A program made the translations under genes and the position numbers. The notes under the pieces are model-generated. The model worked only from the letters and a program-made list of their open reading frames with translations, did not search any database and was not told the DNA's origin. DNA of 64,000 bases from Morella rubra (taxonomy: Eukaryota > Streptophyta > Magnoliopsida > Fagales > Myricaceae). The first letter of the stretch is position 1. Each line of letters begins with the position of its first letter. The stretch lies in assembly GCA_003952965.2 (NCBI GenBank), contig CM025853.1, positions 17,780,452 to 17,844,451 on the forward strand, written 5' to 3'. Positions 27,135 through 39,848 of the stretch are shown piece after piece.

Positions 27135-28592
27135 GGTGTAGGCAGTGGTGCATGCTGTGTCACAGCCTTGATTGAGGGGCAGGAGGTTGTTATTTCAAAC
27201 TTGGGAGATTGTAGGGCTGTTCTTTGTAAAGGTGGAGTGGCAGAAGCTCTTACGAGAGATCATAGAGCAGAACAGGAGGATGAACGGAAAAGAATTGAGG
27301 ATAAGGTATTTATATTGAATAATAGGTCAAACATAATTGTGTTGAAGGATAGAGCAGGAAGTGTTATTGATTGTATCTCTTGATACTCTGATACAGGGAG
27401 GATATGTTGTGATACATCGAGGAGCATGGAGAGTTGATGGGGTACTTGCTGTTTCTAGAAGCATAGGAGACGCTCATCTGAAGGACTGGGTACTGGCTGA
27501 GCCTGATACCAGGATCATAAAGCTGACGCCGGACATGGAATTTCTTGTCTTGGCTTCTGATGGACTGTGGGACGAGGTGAGAAGAATAGTAGGCATATAT
27601 GCACAACAAATTCATGCTAGTAGTGCTTGAAGATATGTGAGAAATGAATTTGTTTGGAAGTGCTACCATTAGCCGTGTGTCTTATTGTACGTTCTAACGT
27701 TTGGTTTATCATTAGTTAGTTAATCTTTTATGCTCTGCATTCAAACATGGATAATTTTCTGTCATCTAGCTAAAACCCGGGGTTGAGCTATCAGTGATGG
27801 CACAAGTTTATTGCATCTTTACCGGTGAAAAATGACCGTCACATGCGCATCTTTGATGACATAAATTGATACAGGGATGGTCTGAATGGAAATGAAGGTT
27901 TGCTTCTATGATTATTCGTTTATGAACAAATTTTGAAAAAGATATTAGTGTGCTCAATGCTATTTCTCACCAAGTTTCTCTGCAATGTCTTTGTTTTGAG
28001 CTGCGGACCATTTCTTAGTTGCTTATATATTGAGGTCCTGCTGCATGAAAGTTTGAAATATCCGAGTCTACGGTGAATCTTATTTGATTGTTAACTTTGA
28101 TATTTTGACCGTTTTCCCTAGGTTGGCAACCAAGAAGCTGTCGATACTGTCGCACAATTATGCCTGAAAGAGAAAAGAATGCGACCCTCAAGTGGTTCTC
28201 AGGGAGAGAACGAAGAGGATTATGGCTGTGTGAATGTGAGTCCTTCAACAAAGTTACGCAGGATTTCACTGCTCAAGCAACCTAAAGGGATGGCGGGACA
28301 GTCTCCAAGCTATAAGAAAACAGTAAACAGATGGAAAGGCGATGACAATGACTTCCCTAGCGAAAGCGGAAGTCCTCCATCTAAGTCACGAAGAATCTCA
28401 TTGGTCAAGCGAGCAAGCATGAAAACTGAATCTCCAACTAAAGAAAACATTAGCTATAAGAGGAGACCACCTGACTTTAGTGGACTTGTGGCTGCGTCTA
28501 AGGAGCTCGTGAACCTTGCCGTGAGTAGGGGTAGTTTGGATGACATCACTGTGATGATAATTGATCTAAACCACTTCAGATGTAACAGCTGA
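27135..28592 (+). CDS. Protein phosphatase 2C, clade-B-like (PP2C 14-like), 3' part only
   Basis: Three in-phase exons, 27135-27305, 27397-27576 and 28122-28592, encode the C-terminal two thirds of a PP2C Ser/Thr phosphatase. Visible motifs are [49 protein letters not shown] (a metal-binding Asp in DG) and the terminal [12 protein letters not shown]. Between the last two lies a basic, Ser-rich insertion ([10 protein letters not shown], later [11 protein letters not shown]) of about 100 residues, as I recall for PP2C 14-type proteins. PP2Cs dephosphorylate kinases in stress signalling. The 5' exon with the DGHGG metal site is missing, and the sequence upstream turns anomalous at about 26350. 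The gene is therefore broken in this assembly, though perhaps not in the plant. Confidence 0.9.
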
Positions 28593-29348
28593 AATTGGTG
28601 TTAGTCAAGACCTGTTCGTTTCCCCCTGTACATATCTCTGATTATTGCAGTTGCATAGCGTCCGGGGTGTAGTTCTTGAATTCTGGATATCTATTCAAAG
28701 GCTGGCTAAACGTGAGATTCTTTATCTCTGGAGCACAACCCCCTCATTTTCTTTACCTCTTCACTTTTTATGTACCCTTTGATTTTAGTTTTTGGGTAGT
28801 TGTCAGACATCTAAGGTGAAATTTTGACACCCAAAATTTTGACCCTAATAAAATAACTACAAAAAAAAATTCTCTCTTAGGAGATAACTCAACGCCCCTC
28901 TAGAAGATAAAAAAATATAAATGAAAAAGTTATTATCTGAGGGAACTTTGTTTTCCTGTTGTTTTCAATGTTTGATTGAACTTTAGAGGAGTGGTGTTAC
29001 TGTTCATATACTTTTCTAATCTCTCTCACTGGAGCAATGAGGACCTTCAGTTGGACCAGATCTGTGCAGATTTCCTCCCGTTGTTCTGCATGTCAACCCT
29101 AGAATCCTAGATTCCTTGCCCTGTCACTTTTCTATAACAACTCCGCTGAAAAGTGAGGGAAACCCCAGATAAACAACGCGAACCAGAAATAATAAAGTAG
29201 AAGTTTACAACCCACATCGTAAGTCCCAATTCTGCTTGATTAAAAAAAAAAAAAAAGTCCCAATTCTGCTTAATGTCTAAATCATTTTTTTATCATAAGC
29301 CCCCTTTTCACCCCCACCCACATGCTCATGCCGGAAAGGCGTCCAACT
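28593..29348. other. 3' flank of PP2C
   Basis: This is the UTR and intergenic sequence, with a short direct repeat (cccaattctgctt around 29226-29273, split by a poly-A run). No gene was seen. Confidence 0.5.
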
Positions 29349-30111
29349 CAGGCCGGCTCAAGGGTAAGGCAAGTTAGGCCATGGCCTAAGGCCTCACCCA
29401 GAGCAAGGTCCCAATAAAAAGATTTATTTATTTTTGTGTAAATTGATCCAAAAAACAAAAAGATGGACTAAGAAAAAAAAAAAGGACAAAAAAAAAATGT
29501 AATTTTTTTATTTTTTTATTTTTTTTTTTATTTTTTTATCACCAATGCATTATCTCAATGCCCGTCGTATATTATGTATCTCTCATACCCTTAATCTTTC
29601 TTTTTCAGATTTCTTATCAAAGACAACTTTATCAAAAGAGAAAGGGTTAATAACTATTTTCGTCTTCGAGTTTTTATCTTTTTAAAAAATCCGTTTCTAG
29701 GTTTTCGAATTTATTACACATATAGTCCATGTCATTTTTAAATAAATTTTTTTAAAAATGTCATTTTCTGATTGGTCATAACATGCATGAAACATGCATG
29801 ACCGTTAGTTGTGAGCAATTCGCTAACGGAAGTAGACGGAAGAACCATTTTGATAATATCATAAAACTCAAGGATTATATAAAAACCCAAGGAAGAATAT
29901 GGTCATTAACCCAAAGAGAAAAAATGTTCATCGTAAACTTCTAATCCATAGAACCCTGATGTCATGTATGAGCTCCATATAAAATAATTAATGGAGCCTT
30001 TAAATATTTTATATTTTTTTTAGATAATTTTAATATGTTATATTAAAATTTATTAAAAAGGTCTAATAATTTATATCGCCTTAGGCCCAATTTGGTTTGA
30101 GCCGGCCCTGA
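29349..30111. mobile_element. Non-autonomous hAT-like DNA transposon
   Basis: The left end CAGGCCGGCTCAAG matches, in inverted orientation, the right end TTTGAGCCGGCCCTGA, giving about 14-bp terminal inverted repeats with one base missing. The subterminal stretches (GGCCTAAGGCCTC on the left, CGCCTTAGGCCC on the right) are also partly inverted. The flanking 8-mers gtccaact and ctacaact match at 6 of 8 positions, consistent with a decayed 8-bp target duplication. The interior is AT-rich with poly-T runs and no transposase. CAGGGCCGG-type ends with 8-bp duplications are typical of hAT elements. It is absent from the left arm, which ends before it. Confidence 0.65.
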
Positions 30112-30736
30112 CTACAACTGCTTCCTGTTTTTTTTTCTTTCTTGGCAATAGTGAAATATATTTCACAAGAGAGGGGCTTACAATTTACATGATGGATGCA
30201 TACAGACGGTGCGTCCACCCGCTTCCTCTGATATGGACTGTGTTTTTCTTGGTACACTTGTCACGTGAGTTTCAACACTGATGTCTGGTATAAAGGGTTA
30301 ATTTGCTTTTCACCCTTGGTGGATTTCGGAGCTAAAAATATCATCGAAGCCTAGCCAATTTGAAGAAGGAAAAGTCTGGAAAAACAGAAAGGAAAGGGGA
30401 AACACTGGTAAAAGCTTATACGGTTTTGCACATACTGAACATGATAAAGGTGTTGTTTTCTTTTTTCCTGGGCGCACATAAAAGGTTCTGCTGTGCCCGT
30501 ATTCTCACTACCCTCACTTCAAATTGCCAGTTTAGAGATTAAGGGCCGTCGTCTTGATGATAGCGCGCTGAAAATTAATCCTCTACGAGCATCTATGAGC
30601 CAGATCTTGTGGGTGAGATATCTTCATCTCCTATTCATTCCTCCTCTGTTTATCAAGTGGTTTATCCCCTGTTTTTGTCCAAAAATTAAGATATTTTGTT
30701 AAGTTGATCAATTGTCTGACACCTTGATAGAGTGCC
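30112..30736 (+). promoter_or_regulatory. 5' leader and promoter side of DUF868, right copy
   Basis: 30223-30736 matches the left arm (11937-12450). 30112-30222 is unique to this side. A donor-like GGGTGAGA near 30611 and an acceptor-like GATAG near 30730 may bound a 5'-UTR intron. Confidence 0.4.
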
Positions 30737-31687
30737 ATGCATGATTCAATTGGAATTCCTGCTTGCTTCTCATCGGGTGAGAAGCCAGCCGATGGCCCAG
30801 CTACTGTTATCAGGTCAGGCCAGAGTGTATCCATGGCGGTATATCGAACAAAGATTGCCGGTCAGTGTCGTCTGATCACAGTTACATGGTGTAAGAACAT
30901 GCTACAGCATGGCCTGTATGTTTCTGTTGAAGGAATAGAAGGAGAAGAGCATCATCGGTGCAAGATCGAGCTCAAGGCATGGTACTTCTGGAAGAAACAG
31001 GGCTCCAAGAATTTTATGGTTGATGGTAAGACGGTCCATGTGGTTTGGGACCTTAAAGCTGCAAAATTCAACAGCGAGACTGAGCCACAATCAGATTACT
31101 ATGTTGCGATTGTTTGCGAAGAAGAAGTAGTTCTAGTTGTTGGTGATCTAAAGAAAGACGCCTTTCGAAAAACCGGGTGTAGGCCAGCTCTGACCGAACC
31201 CACGTTGGTTTCGAGGAAGGAACATGTCTCTGGAAAAAGGAAATTCTCCACAAGAGCTAAATTTCAAGAAAAAGGTAATATTCACGAGCTTTCAATCGAA
31301 TGTAATCATGCTGTCAGCAATGACAACTCCTTTGGTGGGTTTGATCCAAAGATGGAGATTAAGGTAGATGGGAATCTAGTTATTCATATTAAGCATCTTC
31401 AATGGAAGTTCAGAGGCAACGAGTCCATTCGCGTAAACAACACTGAAATAGAAGTTTATTGGGATGTCCATGATTGGCTCTTTAGCTCCGGTACAAGGCA
31501 CGGCCTATTCATATTTAGCCCAATTTCATCATCTGCTCCTCAGACATCAACATTGAAAATATCTTCTGCTCCATCATCATCAACACGCTTGTCAACTCAG
31601 GAAGTAAACTCTGCTTCAGAAGAGGATAAGAAGGCAGGTGGGTCTTCCAGGTTTTCCCTGTTTTTCTATGCTTGGAGGGTAGAATAG
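30737..31687 (+). CDS. DUF868 family protein, right copy
   Basis: The predicted protein is identical to the one at 10986-11936: 316 residues, a single exon and all family hallmarks (DSIGIPACFSSGEKP, RKTGCRPAL, YWDVHDWLF). The biochemical function is unknown for the family. This copy sits 2.1 kb downstream of the PP2C in the same orientation and probably represents the native locus, because its upstream sequence is normal plant DNA. The left copy's upstream sequence is the anomalous block. Confidence 0.94.
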   Translation: MHDSIGIPACFSSGEKPADGPATVIRSGQSVSMAVYRTKIAGQCRLITVTWCKNMLQHGLYVSVEGIEGEEHHRCKIELKAWYFWKKQGSKNFMVDGKTVHVVWDLKAAKFNSETEPQSDYYVAIVCEEEVVLVVGDLKKDAFRKTGCRPALTEPTLVSRKEHVSGKRKFSTRAKFQEKGNIHELSIECNHAVSNDNSFGGFDPKMEIKVDGNLVIHIKHLQWKFRGNESIRVNNTEIEVYWDVHDWLFSSGTRHGLFIFSPISSSAPQTSTLKISSAPSSSTRLSTQEVNSASEEDKKAGGSSRFSLFFYAWRVE

Positions 31688-32585
31688 AATGAAGGTGGTT
31701 GATTGGTCTCTCAGGCGATTACGATTGTCATCAAAACCTTCACAAACAGGCACTGTAGCCAAGGAGTTTAGGAGGGAGATTCGTGTTCAAGTTGATAGAC
31801 AGGGTAGATGGGGTAGCAGTCTTTGGTTTAAGGCTCTCACAAAGAGCGAGCGAGTAGAGAAAAAGAAAGCTTCGAGTGTTGGAAACTTTAGTGACCAACA
31901 TAGGGACCCCAGGTGAGGTGTGGTGTTTCCTCTACAGCTGGGATCGAATAATATGGACATGATTGGACTTGCCAGATTGGATCACATACGTATCTGCCTA
32001 GTAGTTTTTTATAATTCTCCAATCCCCTCGCCCATCCATAGTACCCCTACAATGTTTTTTTTTTTCTTGAGAGTATCCGAAAGAAAAGGTCGACAGAGAT
32101 TCATAGATGTGTGTTATGCATGTAAAGTTATTTTTGGGTGTAAATCTAACTCTAAGCAACTTATGATGAAACGACTTATTTTCACGCGTTTTAAATATGG
32201 TTAATACTGTCCCTTAAAGCTCCTTTATCTTTTCTCTTTTTTAGCATTCCTTAAAAGCATTTGTTCCTAGCAATGCATATTTTATGTAAATCGCGCATGG
32301 ATAATAGTAAATTCTGTCTCCTCCTTTCACGTCTTTTAAATTGAAGAAAAAAAAATGACATCAGGTGGCCCGTTACTGGACGAGACTCACATGGCTGTAA
32401 CCTTAAAAGATAGGAATGAATGCCTGAATTATTTGGGCCGGTGGTGGCCCAGCTTCCAAAATGGCTACAGGTCGGGCTTAAATGGGCCCAATAGTTCATC
32501 CTTACTTGTCAAAAAGTTCTTTAGAAGATTAGAGGGCAAAGTTCTTTCGCTATGAGTGAGAGAGAGAGAGAATGTTCCAAGGGAT
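31688..32585. other. Convergent intergenic region, right copy
   Basis: This is the mirror of 10088-10985. It holds the 3' flanks of DUF868 and GDSL gene C. No additional feature was recognised. Confidence 0.5.
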
Positions 32586-34312
32586 TCAGTGGTCCATTCT
32601 ATGATAGGCTATTTTCAAGGGAATTGGTGGGTCCGAAAACGAGCCATTAGCTATTTGTTCGAATATCCACCTGTTAGCAGCCTCGGTGAAGTGGGTCCCG
32701 TCCCAATTTATCCGAACCGTTGGATCCTTGCACGAATTCGCTATCACAATCTCCTTCCCGTTGATGGTCTTCTTGGCCCCACATTTCGCATACCGGTTGT
32801 AATTATATTTCCCACCATGACCACAGCATGCTATAATTGGGCGCTCGAATCCTTCACAGTTGACCCAAAAAAAAAAAAAAAAAGATAAATTAATTTTTGT
32901 TTATCAAATTAAATTCTCTTGTCCTTTTGAAAAGGAATAAAGGAAACTAGGAAAGTACCGTAGTTGTGGCCTTGAGTAATGAGGGTGTACTTAACGGAGT
33001 AGATATCCACGTAGGTGATTGCCGCCTTTGGAAGCTCTTTCCTAAGTTGGACCACGGCTTCTTTCAATCGGTGGTTGAAATATTGGGCCACCTCGTTGAA
33101 CGGGCTGGCGCAACCAAATTTGTTCACTTGGGCCGCTGTGACGGGGAATCTGTCCAAAACGTATGGCAGGCAGCCCACTGGGCCTGTGTTGTGTATCCAA
33201 AACGATTTTCCCCCTTGACCATATACCCGCTGCATGTTAAAGATTATCGAGGAGTTAAAAAGATCATGTTTGGTGATAAGAAATTTTTAATTCTTTAAAG
33301 AAATATTTCCAAATTAAAATTTGTATAACCAAACAACAAAATCTCAAAATATTAACATAAATTCCAACGCCTCTTTACACTAACTTCAATATTTTTTCAT
33401 TAAAAATTTCATCAAATCTTCTCCGGCTTACTTTCTAACGAACTCAAATAAAAAATATTTTACAATCAAACATCCTTAAACTTTTTCAACAACTTTTTAC
33501 AAACCCTCCATAAAAGTCAAAACACTTAAAAAAAGATTTCATAGAAATTCAAAATTCTACATGTTCTTTTAAGTCATTTGTGTTTACCTTGATGATATTG
33601 GAGAGCTGGCTCAAAACATCAGGAACATAAGCCTTGACTTGTTCAGTGGTCATGTTGAGTTTGTATCCAGCCGTAAGATCGTTTTGGCCAATGTCAAAGG
33701 TGTAGAGGGCTGCAGAAAAATAATCTGCCTCAGGCAGCAATTTCTCAAATACCCCTCCTGCGCATATATTCAAGCAATCCCATTTGAAACACAAACATGG
33801 CATAGTTCTCCAGTTGTGCACAAAGACGATGACAAGTTTTAGTTGTTTGTGAGCGATCAACAGAAACTACAGTACCACTGACCTTGTTTCTTAAAGATTT
33901 GGGATCTTCTGCAAAAATCTGAGAACTGGACAAACTGCATGTCTAATGAGATGGGGCTAACTCCACTTTGCGATATGGTTGTGTTCTGTGGTCTGATAGT
34001 CGATCCGGCAGTCGCAAAGTTGGCTCCATGGCTGAAGTTTGAGCCCACCGAGTCCAGGTATGCGCTAAGATAAGGTAGTCCCAAGCTTTCCGCTGAAAAT
34101 CAACAAGGAGCATTTCTTGTATAACCACTACTTAGACCAACAAAGGAGGAATATTTGGTAACTTGCGTTAAGTGCATGTGTTTAACCAAAAGAGCAAATG
34201 ATGAAAGAAAATGGAACACACCAACAGTCTAGTTGAAATAAAAGTCCAAGGCATAATCTTAACTAAGAATTTTGTAAATCAGTTAGCATAGACGAGCTGG
34301 AGTAGCTCAGTT

Positions 34313-34345
<33 letters not shown>

Positions 34346-35809
34346 AAGGTTCAACCCCTTCCTCTAGCGATTTTTGTGCTAATTATTTTATTTGCCCCAA
34401 AAAAATAATGTCAGTTAGCATGTTAGTATAAAAAAATTTAAGTGAGAAAGCCGAATTCAATTCATGCGTGGTTATTCGTTAAGTGGAAAAAAGTTTTACA
34501 AAGATGTATTAGAATGGCCAGTGAAAAACACAAAGTTTTTTTTTTATTTTTTTCGGTTAAATACACTTCTTACCTTCAACTATATGATTCGCATTTTGTG
34601 CCATAAATTACTAATTTTGAAACATTTCATATTTAAACTATCAATTATTGTTACATTGAACCACTTTAGATATATGATTTAAGTTAAATTGAATCGAGAA
34701 TTAGATATAAAATAAACCTTACACTTTGTATCTACCTTTTTAAGACTAAAAAATGATGAAACTAAATTAGTTGACTATAAATAGAAGTCAAAACCTCAAA
34801 ACAAAAAAAAGAAAAGAAAATTGAACAAGGAAAAAAAATCAAACAACTTAAAAAATTATAGTAATTGCATCATTTTTAGTCTATAGAACGCAAATCCAAC
34901 ACGGATGGGTGCAATGTAATTGCAATCAATAATTCGAAAGTTAAAATGTCCCAAAATTGATAATTTAAATTGCAAACCATTCACTAGCTTACTCAAATTT
35001 TTCAACCGCAATGCCATGTTATTTTTGGGGTAAGAACTGCAGTGCCATACTGAGATGGTAAATCTTAAAGATTTTTACGGAGTCAAGTCCCATGGCTCGA
35101 GGAAACATAAGCAAATGAGAATTGTGTCGAGAAACGACAAAGAAAAATTGTAATATATATTGGAATAATAAATTCCTATCCATTAACGAAACCTCGTTCA
35201 TCACGTGCTTGGTATCTTTGCAAATAACAAGCATCGAGTGGAAAGGTTTTTCTTAATATTCAGAAAAAACAAAACAAAAAAGAGTGGAAATCTTTCTTCA
35301 GATCTATGCATAATCACTCACCGAGTTACTTTCAAGCACAATGAGAACACCAAGCGGAGGGATGGATCAATCTTACAATTTTACAAACATTTCATGATCG
35401 ATTTATTTTAGACTCTTTTTTAGAAAAAAAAAATTTGTGCTTTTCCAACTCTACAGTGACAGGATTAATCCATCTCGAAGGTAAATGGATATCGACTTCC
35501 ACCCGGGGGAAAAAATTAGGAAAGAATGAGATGGGAAATAATGAGGATTGAAGTACCTATGAAATCAAGTAATAGACGCCCATCAGAAAACCGTCCTGCT
35601 GGAGAGCGGAAATACGTTTCTCCATTGGGCGGAGGGGCTTGTCCAAATGCTGCCGACAAACCACCGGTGTCTGAGTTCGAGTCGCCGAAGTTGAAGATGG
35701 CCGGAAAACTGCATTTGGCTACAGATACAGCAGGACTCGGAAGTAATGCCACTGAAATTACGAGGGAAAAGATCGCATTCATGTACATGTAGCGAGGTCC
35801 CATGAGCAT
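32586..35809 (-). CDS. GDSL esterase/lipase, gene C, right copy
   Basis: The exons, in transcription order, are 35809-35557, 34092-33883, 33757-33588, 33229-32959 and 32851-32586, encoding 389 residues. The exons appear identical to those of the left copy at 6862-10087: a cleavable-looking signal peptide, then catalytic blocks FGDSNSDTGG, GQND and WDGTHFTEAAN. By family it is a secreted ester hydrolase. The poly-G/CT tract just upstream differs from the left copy by about 6 bp. Extending the frame upstream through that tract would add a proline-rich N-terminus of varying length, so the ATG at 35809 is preferred. Intron 1 holds a tRNA-Asn. Confidence 0.93.
34296..34369 (+). tRNA. tRNA-Asn (GTT), right copy
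   Basis: Same 74-nt cloverleaf as the left copy, with the anticodon GTT at 34330-34332. The T-loop box GGTTCAACC gives a B-box-like promoter. A T5 run directly follows the gene as Pol III terminator. It lies in intron 1 of GDSL gene C, on the opposite strand to that gene. Confidence 0.95.
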
Positions 35810-36647
35810 GAGAGAGAGAGAAAAGGGGGGGGGGGGGGGGGGGGGTGGTGGGGAGGAATTACATAGACAAGGGAACTTGACACCACTAACTTCTTTCTTT
35901 ATATATTTGTCTCCCTTTGAAAACATGCAACTGGCCCGTTTATCTTGGAAACTGACTCAAACTTTTTCACTAATTTAACTTTGCAAATTTTACAGAGCTT
36001 TTCTCTTTTAAAAAATAATATTCTGTTAAAAAGTAATTTGATTTGTTTCCATAAAAATTTCTCATTCTCAAAGTACTAACTATATATAAATATATTTTGA
36101 AAAACTTTAAGACTTCTGTGATTCATATTATTTTTTTTCTTTTTCTTTTTATAAGTCAAGTTTCTGAAATCGAAATAAACTATAATTAGGTTGAAAATGA
36201 ACCGAGATCTCAAAAAGAATCAGAAAAATCACTATATACTTCATATTAGGCAATGGGAGCGGTAGTCGGATATAGTAAACAAAGCTACCAAGACCTAGAC
36301 AAGCTAATAGATATAGCACCACAAAATTATTTATTAGAACATAAGATTAAAAAGTTAGTTTGTTTCCTGAATGAGAATCCCTGGAAATTTTCAAATGTCC
36401 TAACTTCAACAGATATGACAACTACCATCCAACGTTGACCTACTTCTTTTGTAGCACTCCAATCTGAATCTGTGGGATGCCAGTTTGAGATGAAATGTAA
36501 AAGTTCTCCATCAGGGGGACTGCAACACAAAAAAAACTTTTCTGATACAACATTAGGATCCATTTTCTTTATCCCTGCCTGATTGCAGGATTTGGATTGG
36601 AGCTTTTGAGTTCATGTGATCACTGATGAAGAGACTCATGACAGGAT
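35810..36647. other. Intergenic between GDSL genes C and B, right copy
   Basis: This is the mirror of 6025-6861. It contains a 21-G run (35825-35845). No gene was recognised. Confidence 0.5.
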
Positions 36648-38907
36648 TCAGTAATGGGGATTGCCAGGCTCCGAGAGATTTCCGATAAGAATTCGGTTGG
36701 CTACCCATCTATTTGCAGCATGAGAATAATGTACTCCATCCCAACTAACGTAGACTGAAGGGTTGCTGCATGAAGCTCCAAAGACTTCGGTTCCATTCAC
36801 AATTGCCTTCTTCCCACATTGGACATAGTAGTCGCCGTAGTGCCCACAACAGTACCCAAGTGGATTAGTAAAACCTGTGAATCCCCAACACCAAAAAGTA
36901 GAGCATACACGTTTATAGAGTATATGAAACAAACACGAAGGGATTTATCATATCATTTAGGGTTAAATTCTTTACATTTTTCATGTACAAGTAATGAGAT
37001 AAGACTGAATAATATCATATTTGAAGCTTACCATGCTTCCTTGCTTCAGATATTAAAGTGTATTTAGCAGAGAAAATGTCAACATAAGTGAGTGTTGCAT
37101 CTGGGAGTTTCGCTCTAAGTTGAGAAACCCTGTCCTGGAGGTGCCTGTTAAATTCTTTAGCTATCTCATTGTGGGACTTCACGCAACCACTTTTGTCCAT
37201 ATTTTCTGGCTCTGGAGGATAATATATAATGGCATAAGGCAAGCAGCCGATAGGACCTGTATTATGAATCCAATATGCTCTTGCTCCTAGTTGGTATAGT
37301 TGCTGAAACAGTTAACCAAAACAACAGCTACAAGATTTAATCCGCACAACCCATTGCTGGTTACAAAACTGAGTACATTCAAATGTTGCTTGGGATCCAG
37401 GAGAAGGTTTGCAGATTAGAGAAAGAAATTAAAGATCAACATCAAATGCCGTCTCCATAGCGTGCTCCATATAAGTTACAACTCTCATTTGCAAGATCTA
37501 AATGACATATAAATAATGCCTCCTCTACAGAATACACTTGAGTTTTCTTCCTCAAATAAGTTTAATAAAAATAAAATTTATTACCTCTACTGCCTGGGCA
37601 AATTTATCAACGATAACTGGTATTGATTCCAGCACTTGTTTCTCTGTCATCGATGAGAACCCAGCATGAAGATCATTCTGTCCAATATCCAACGTGTATA
37701 GTGCCTTAGAGAAGTCCTCTGGTCTTGGGAGTCTGCTTTCAGTGCACGAGTTGCTATCTGATAACCCGAAACTAATAACTTGTTTTGATCAATCAAAAGC
37801 ACAAACATTTTTTTCCAAGTTCTCTATAATAACTGCACACAGCACATCTAACCTTCCTTGTACAGCTCAACGGCTCGTGCTTTGAATTGTTCAAACTGCA
37901 AAAGCTGTATGTCAAGAGAGATGGGGCTAAAACCCATGTCAAACATTTGGGTATTTACTCGCTGAATCGTAGACCCTCCTGTAGCAAAATTTGCTCCGTG
38001 CCGGAAATTTGTCCCAACAGAATCCAGATATGCACTCAAGTATGGCAATCCCAACTTCTCAGCTGCAAAGACAGGTACACTTGTAAAAATATAAGTAAAG
38101 AATGCAATGAATATCCAAATTTTGTCTTGAAAAATTGTATCTTTCATCAGCTAACACCAAGTAATTGAGATCGTGGTTTATTTTGGCTCAAGCATTTTGC
38201 TTGGATCTTCATATCCAATTATCACTACATTACCCAGCTACATTGAGAAAACAAGCAAAAATGAGGTCCTCAACGTATCACATAAGTTAATAGCATACCC
38301 ACCCATCAGAAAAAAGAATAAGAAACAATGTTTGACGAATAAATCGTAATTTCCACTAAGCTTAATATTGAGCCTGCTCACCCAAAAAAAAAAAGCTTAA
38401 TGTTAAGCCTGTTTTCTGCACACACTCATTCCTCAAGGACAATCACCCCACACCTTCAAAATGGTATTTACTAACACATTGCTCGTCTCTTTCCTTGACG
38501 TACGCAAACAAGCATCTTTGTGAGACGATAGGAATTGATGACATCATTGACATGGGAAAGTGAGAATGGTCACCTATAAAATCAATGACGACTTCTCCAT
38601 CGCAGTATCTTCCTGCCGGCTTACCAAAGAAGGTGTCGCCGTTGGGAGACAGAAGCCGAACAAACGCTGCAGATTTGCCTCCCGTGTCGGAGTTAGAATC
38701 CCCGAAGTTGAATATCGCCGGAAAGTTACAACGACTTGGTTTACCAAATAGGATTTGACCAAGAGTTCCATGGCGTCCAATTGCGAAGAAAATTGAAAAC
38801 CCAGCAACTAGAACGCCTAAAACTGCTAGTGCTTCCACACTCTTTCTTAGCCCCCAAGGGCCCCTCCATCTTCTGCCCAGGTTAAGGAGTCCCACGCAGT
38901 AGTCCAT
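36648..38907 (-). CDS. GDSL esterase/lipase, gene B, right copy
   Basis: The exons, in transcription order, are 38907-38574, 38062-37853, 37757-37585, 37302-37032 and 36874-36648, encoding 404 residues as in the left copy at 3766-6024. The N-terminal basic and hydrophobic segment and the catalytic blocks FGDSNSDTGG, GQND and WDGVHYSHAAN are all present. One extra G near 38450, inside intron 1, is the visible difference; it does not affect the protein. Substrate unknown. Confidence 0.93.
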
Positions 38908-39848
38908 TCACTCCAGCGACCAGTTGTTCTCAGATCCATCTGTTAAAAAATAGCAACCAGCGTAAAATTACTAGTTGCAACAACTCTCTTATGTTGTCAA
39001 GTCGACATATGTCGACTGTCTAGGCAGCTTATAGGTACTACGAAAATTGAAATGCTTCTTCTAAGGCGACCTAACGTCTCGTAAGCGGACTGTTTTGCCC
39101 TTATAAGATTTGCCTCTAGTGGGTGCTGCTTTGTACATTCCATCTGACTCTTTGTACTTCGTGCCGTGTCCTGCATGACAGAGGGCGACCTATTTTGCAA
39201 ACAGTAAACGTTGTCAATAAATCTGTTCCCTGCATGCCGTTTCTACTAATGCAAATCACGTAAGCTAGAATCTAATCTGTGGAAACGAGTACAATCAAAA
39301 CGATTGTCGTCTTTGTTAGCCAATGCATTAATTTCTTTTTTTCAAGATTTTCAGATTATAAACTAAGTTAAATAATGAGAAAATATTTCAACTAGTTGAA
39401 TATTTGGTGCTGTCATGGGCAATTGTTCAGGTCTCCTCTGGGGACCAAAGATATTCCAAAAGAAGAGCATCAAGAGGTTTGAAGCAGCTATTGGGCCTGG
39501 TATACCTACCCATTGTTCGTGTATCCATTTCTCACATTACTTGGTAAGGCCTAAAGATTGGGAAAATTTTGGCCACAACTCATGGACAGATGTTTGAAGA
39601 TTGTTGAAGACCACTGCAGAATTCATGATGTCAAATTCCTTATAAAATCCGAAAATTGACATGAAAATCATATGAGACTGACTGTTCATATGAAACACAA
39701 CCACGCGATTGATGTTTGAGTCGCTGCAGTTTGATCATTAGCATCCTTTTATTCTCCAAAAAGGGTAAAAAAAAAAAAATCGAAAAAGCAATTAGACCAT
39801 TTGTACATGAACTCAAACGCGCGTTCTCACATGCTTCATGTAGGGGAA
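38908..39848. other. Intergenic between GDSL genes B and A, right copy
   Basis: This is the mirror of 2823-3765, with the leader of gene B and the 3' flank of gene A. Apart from the possible uORF (38847-38939), no feature was recognised. Confidence 0.5.
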
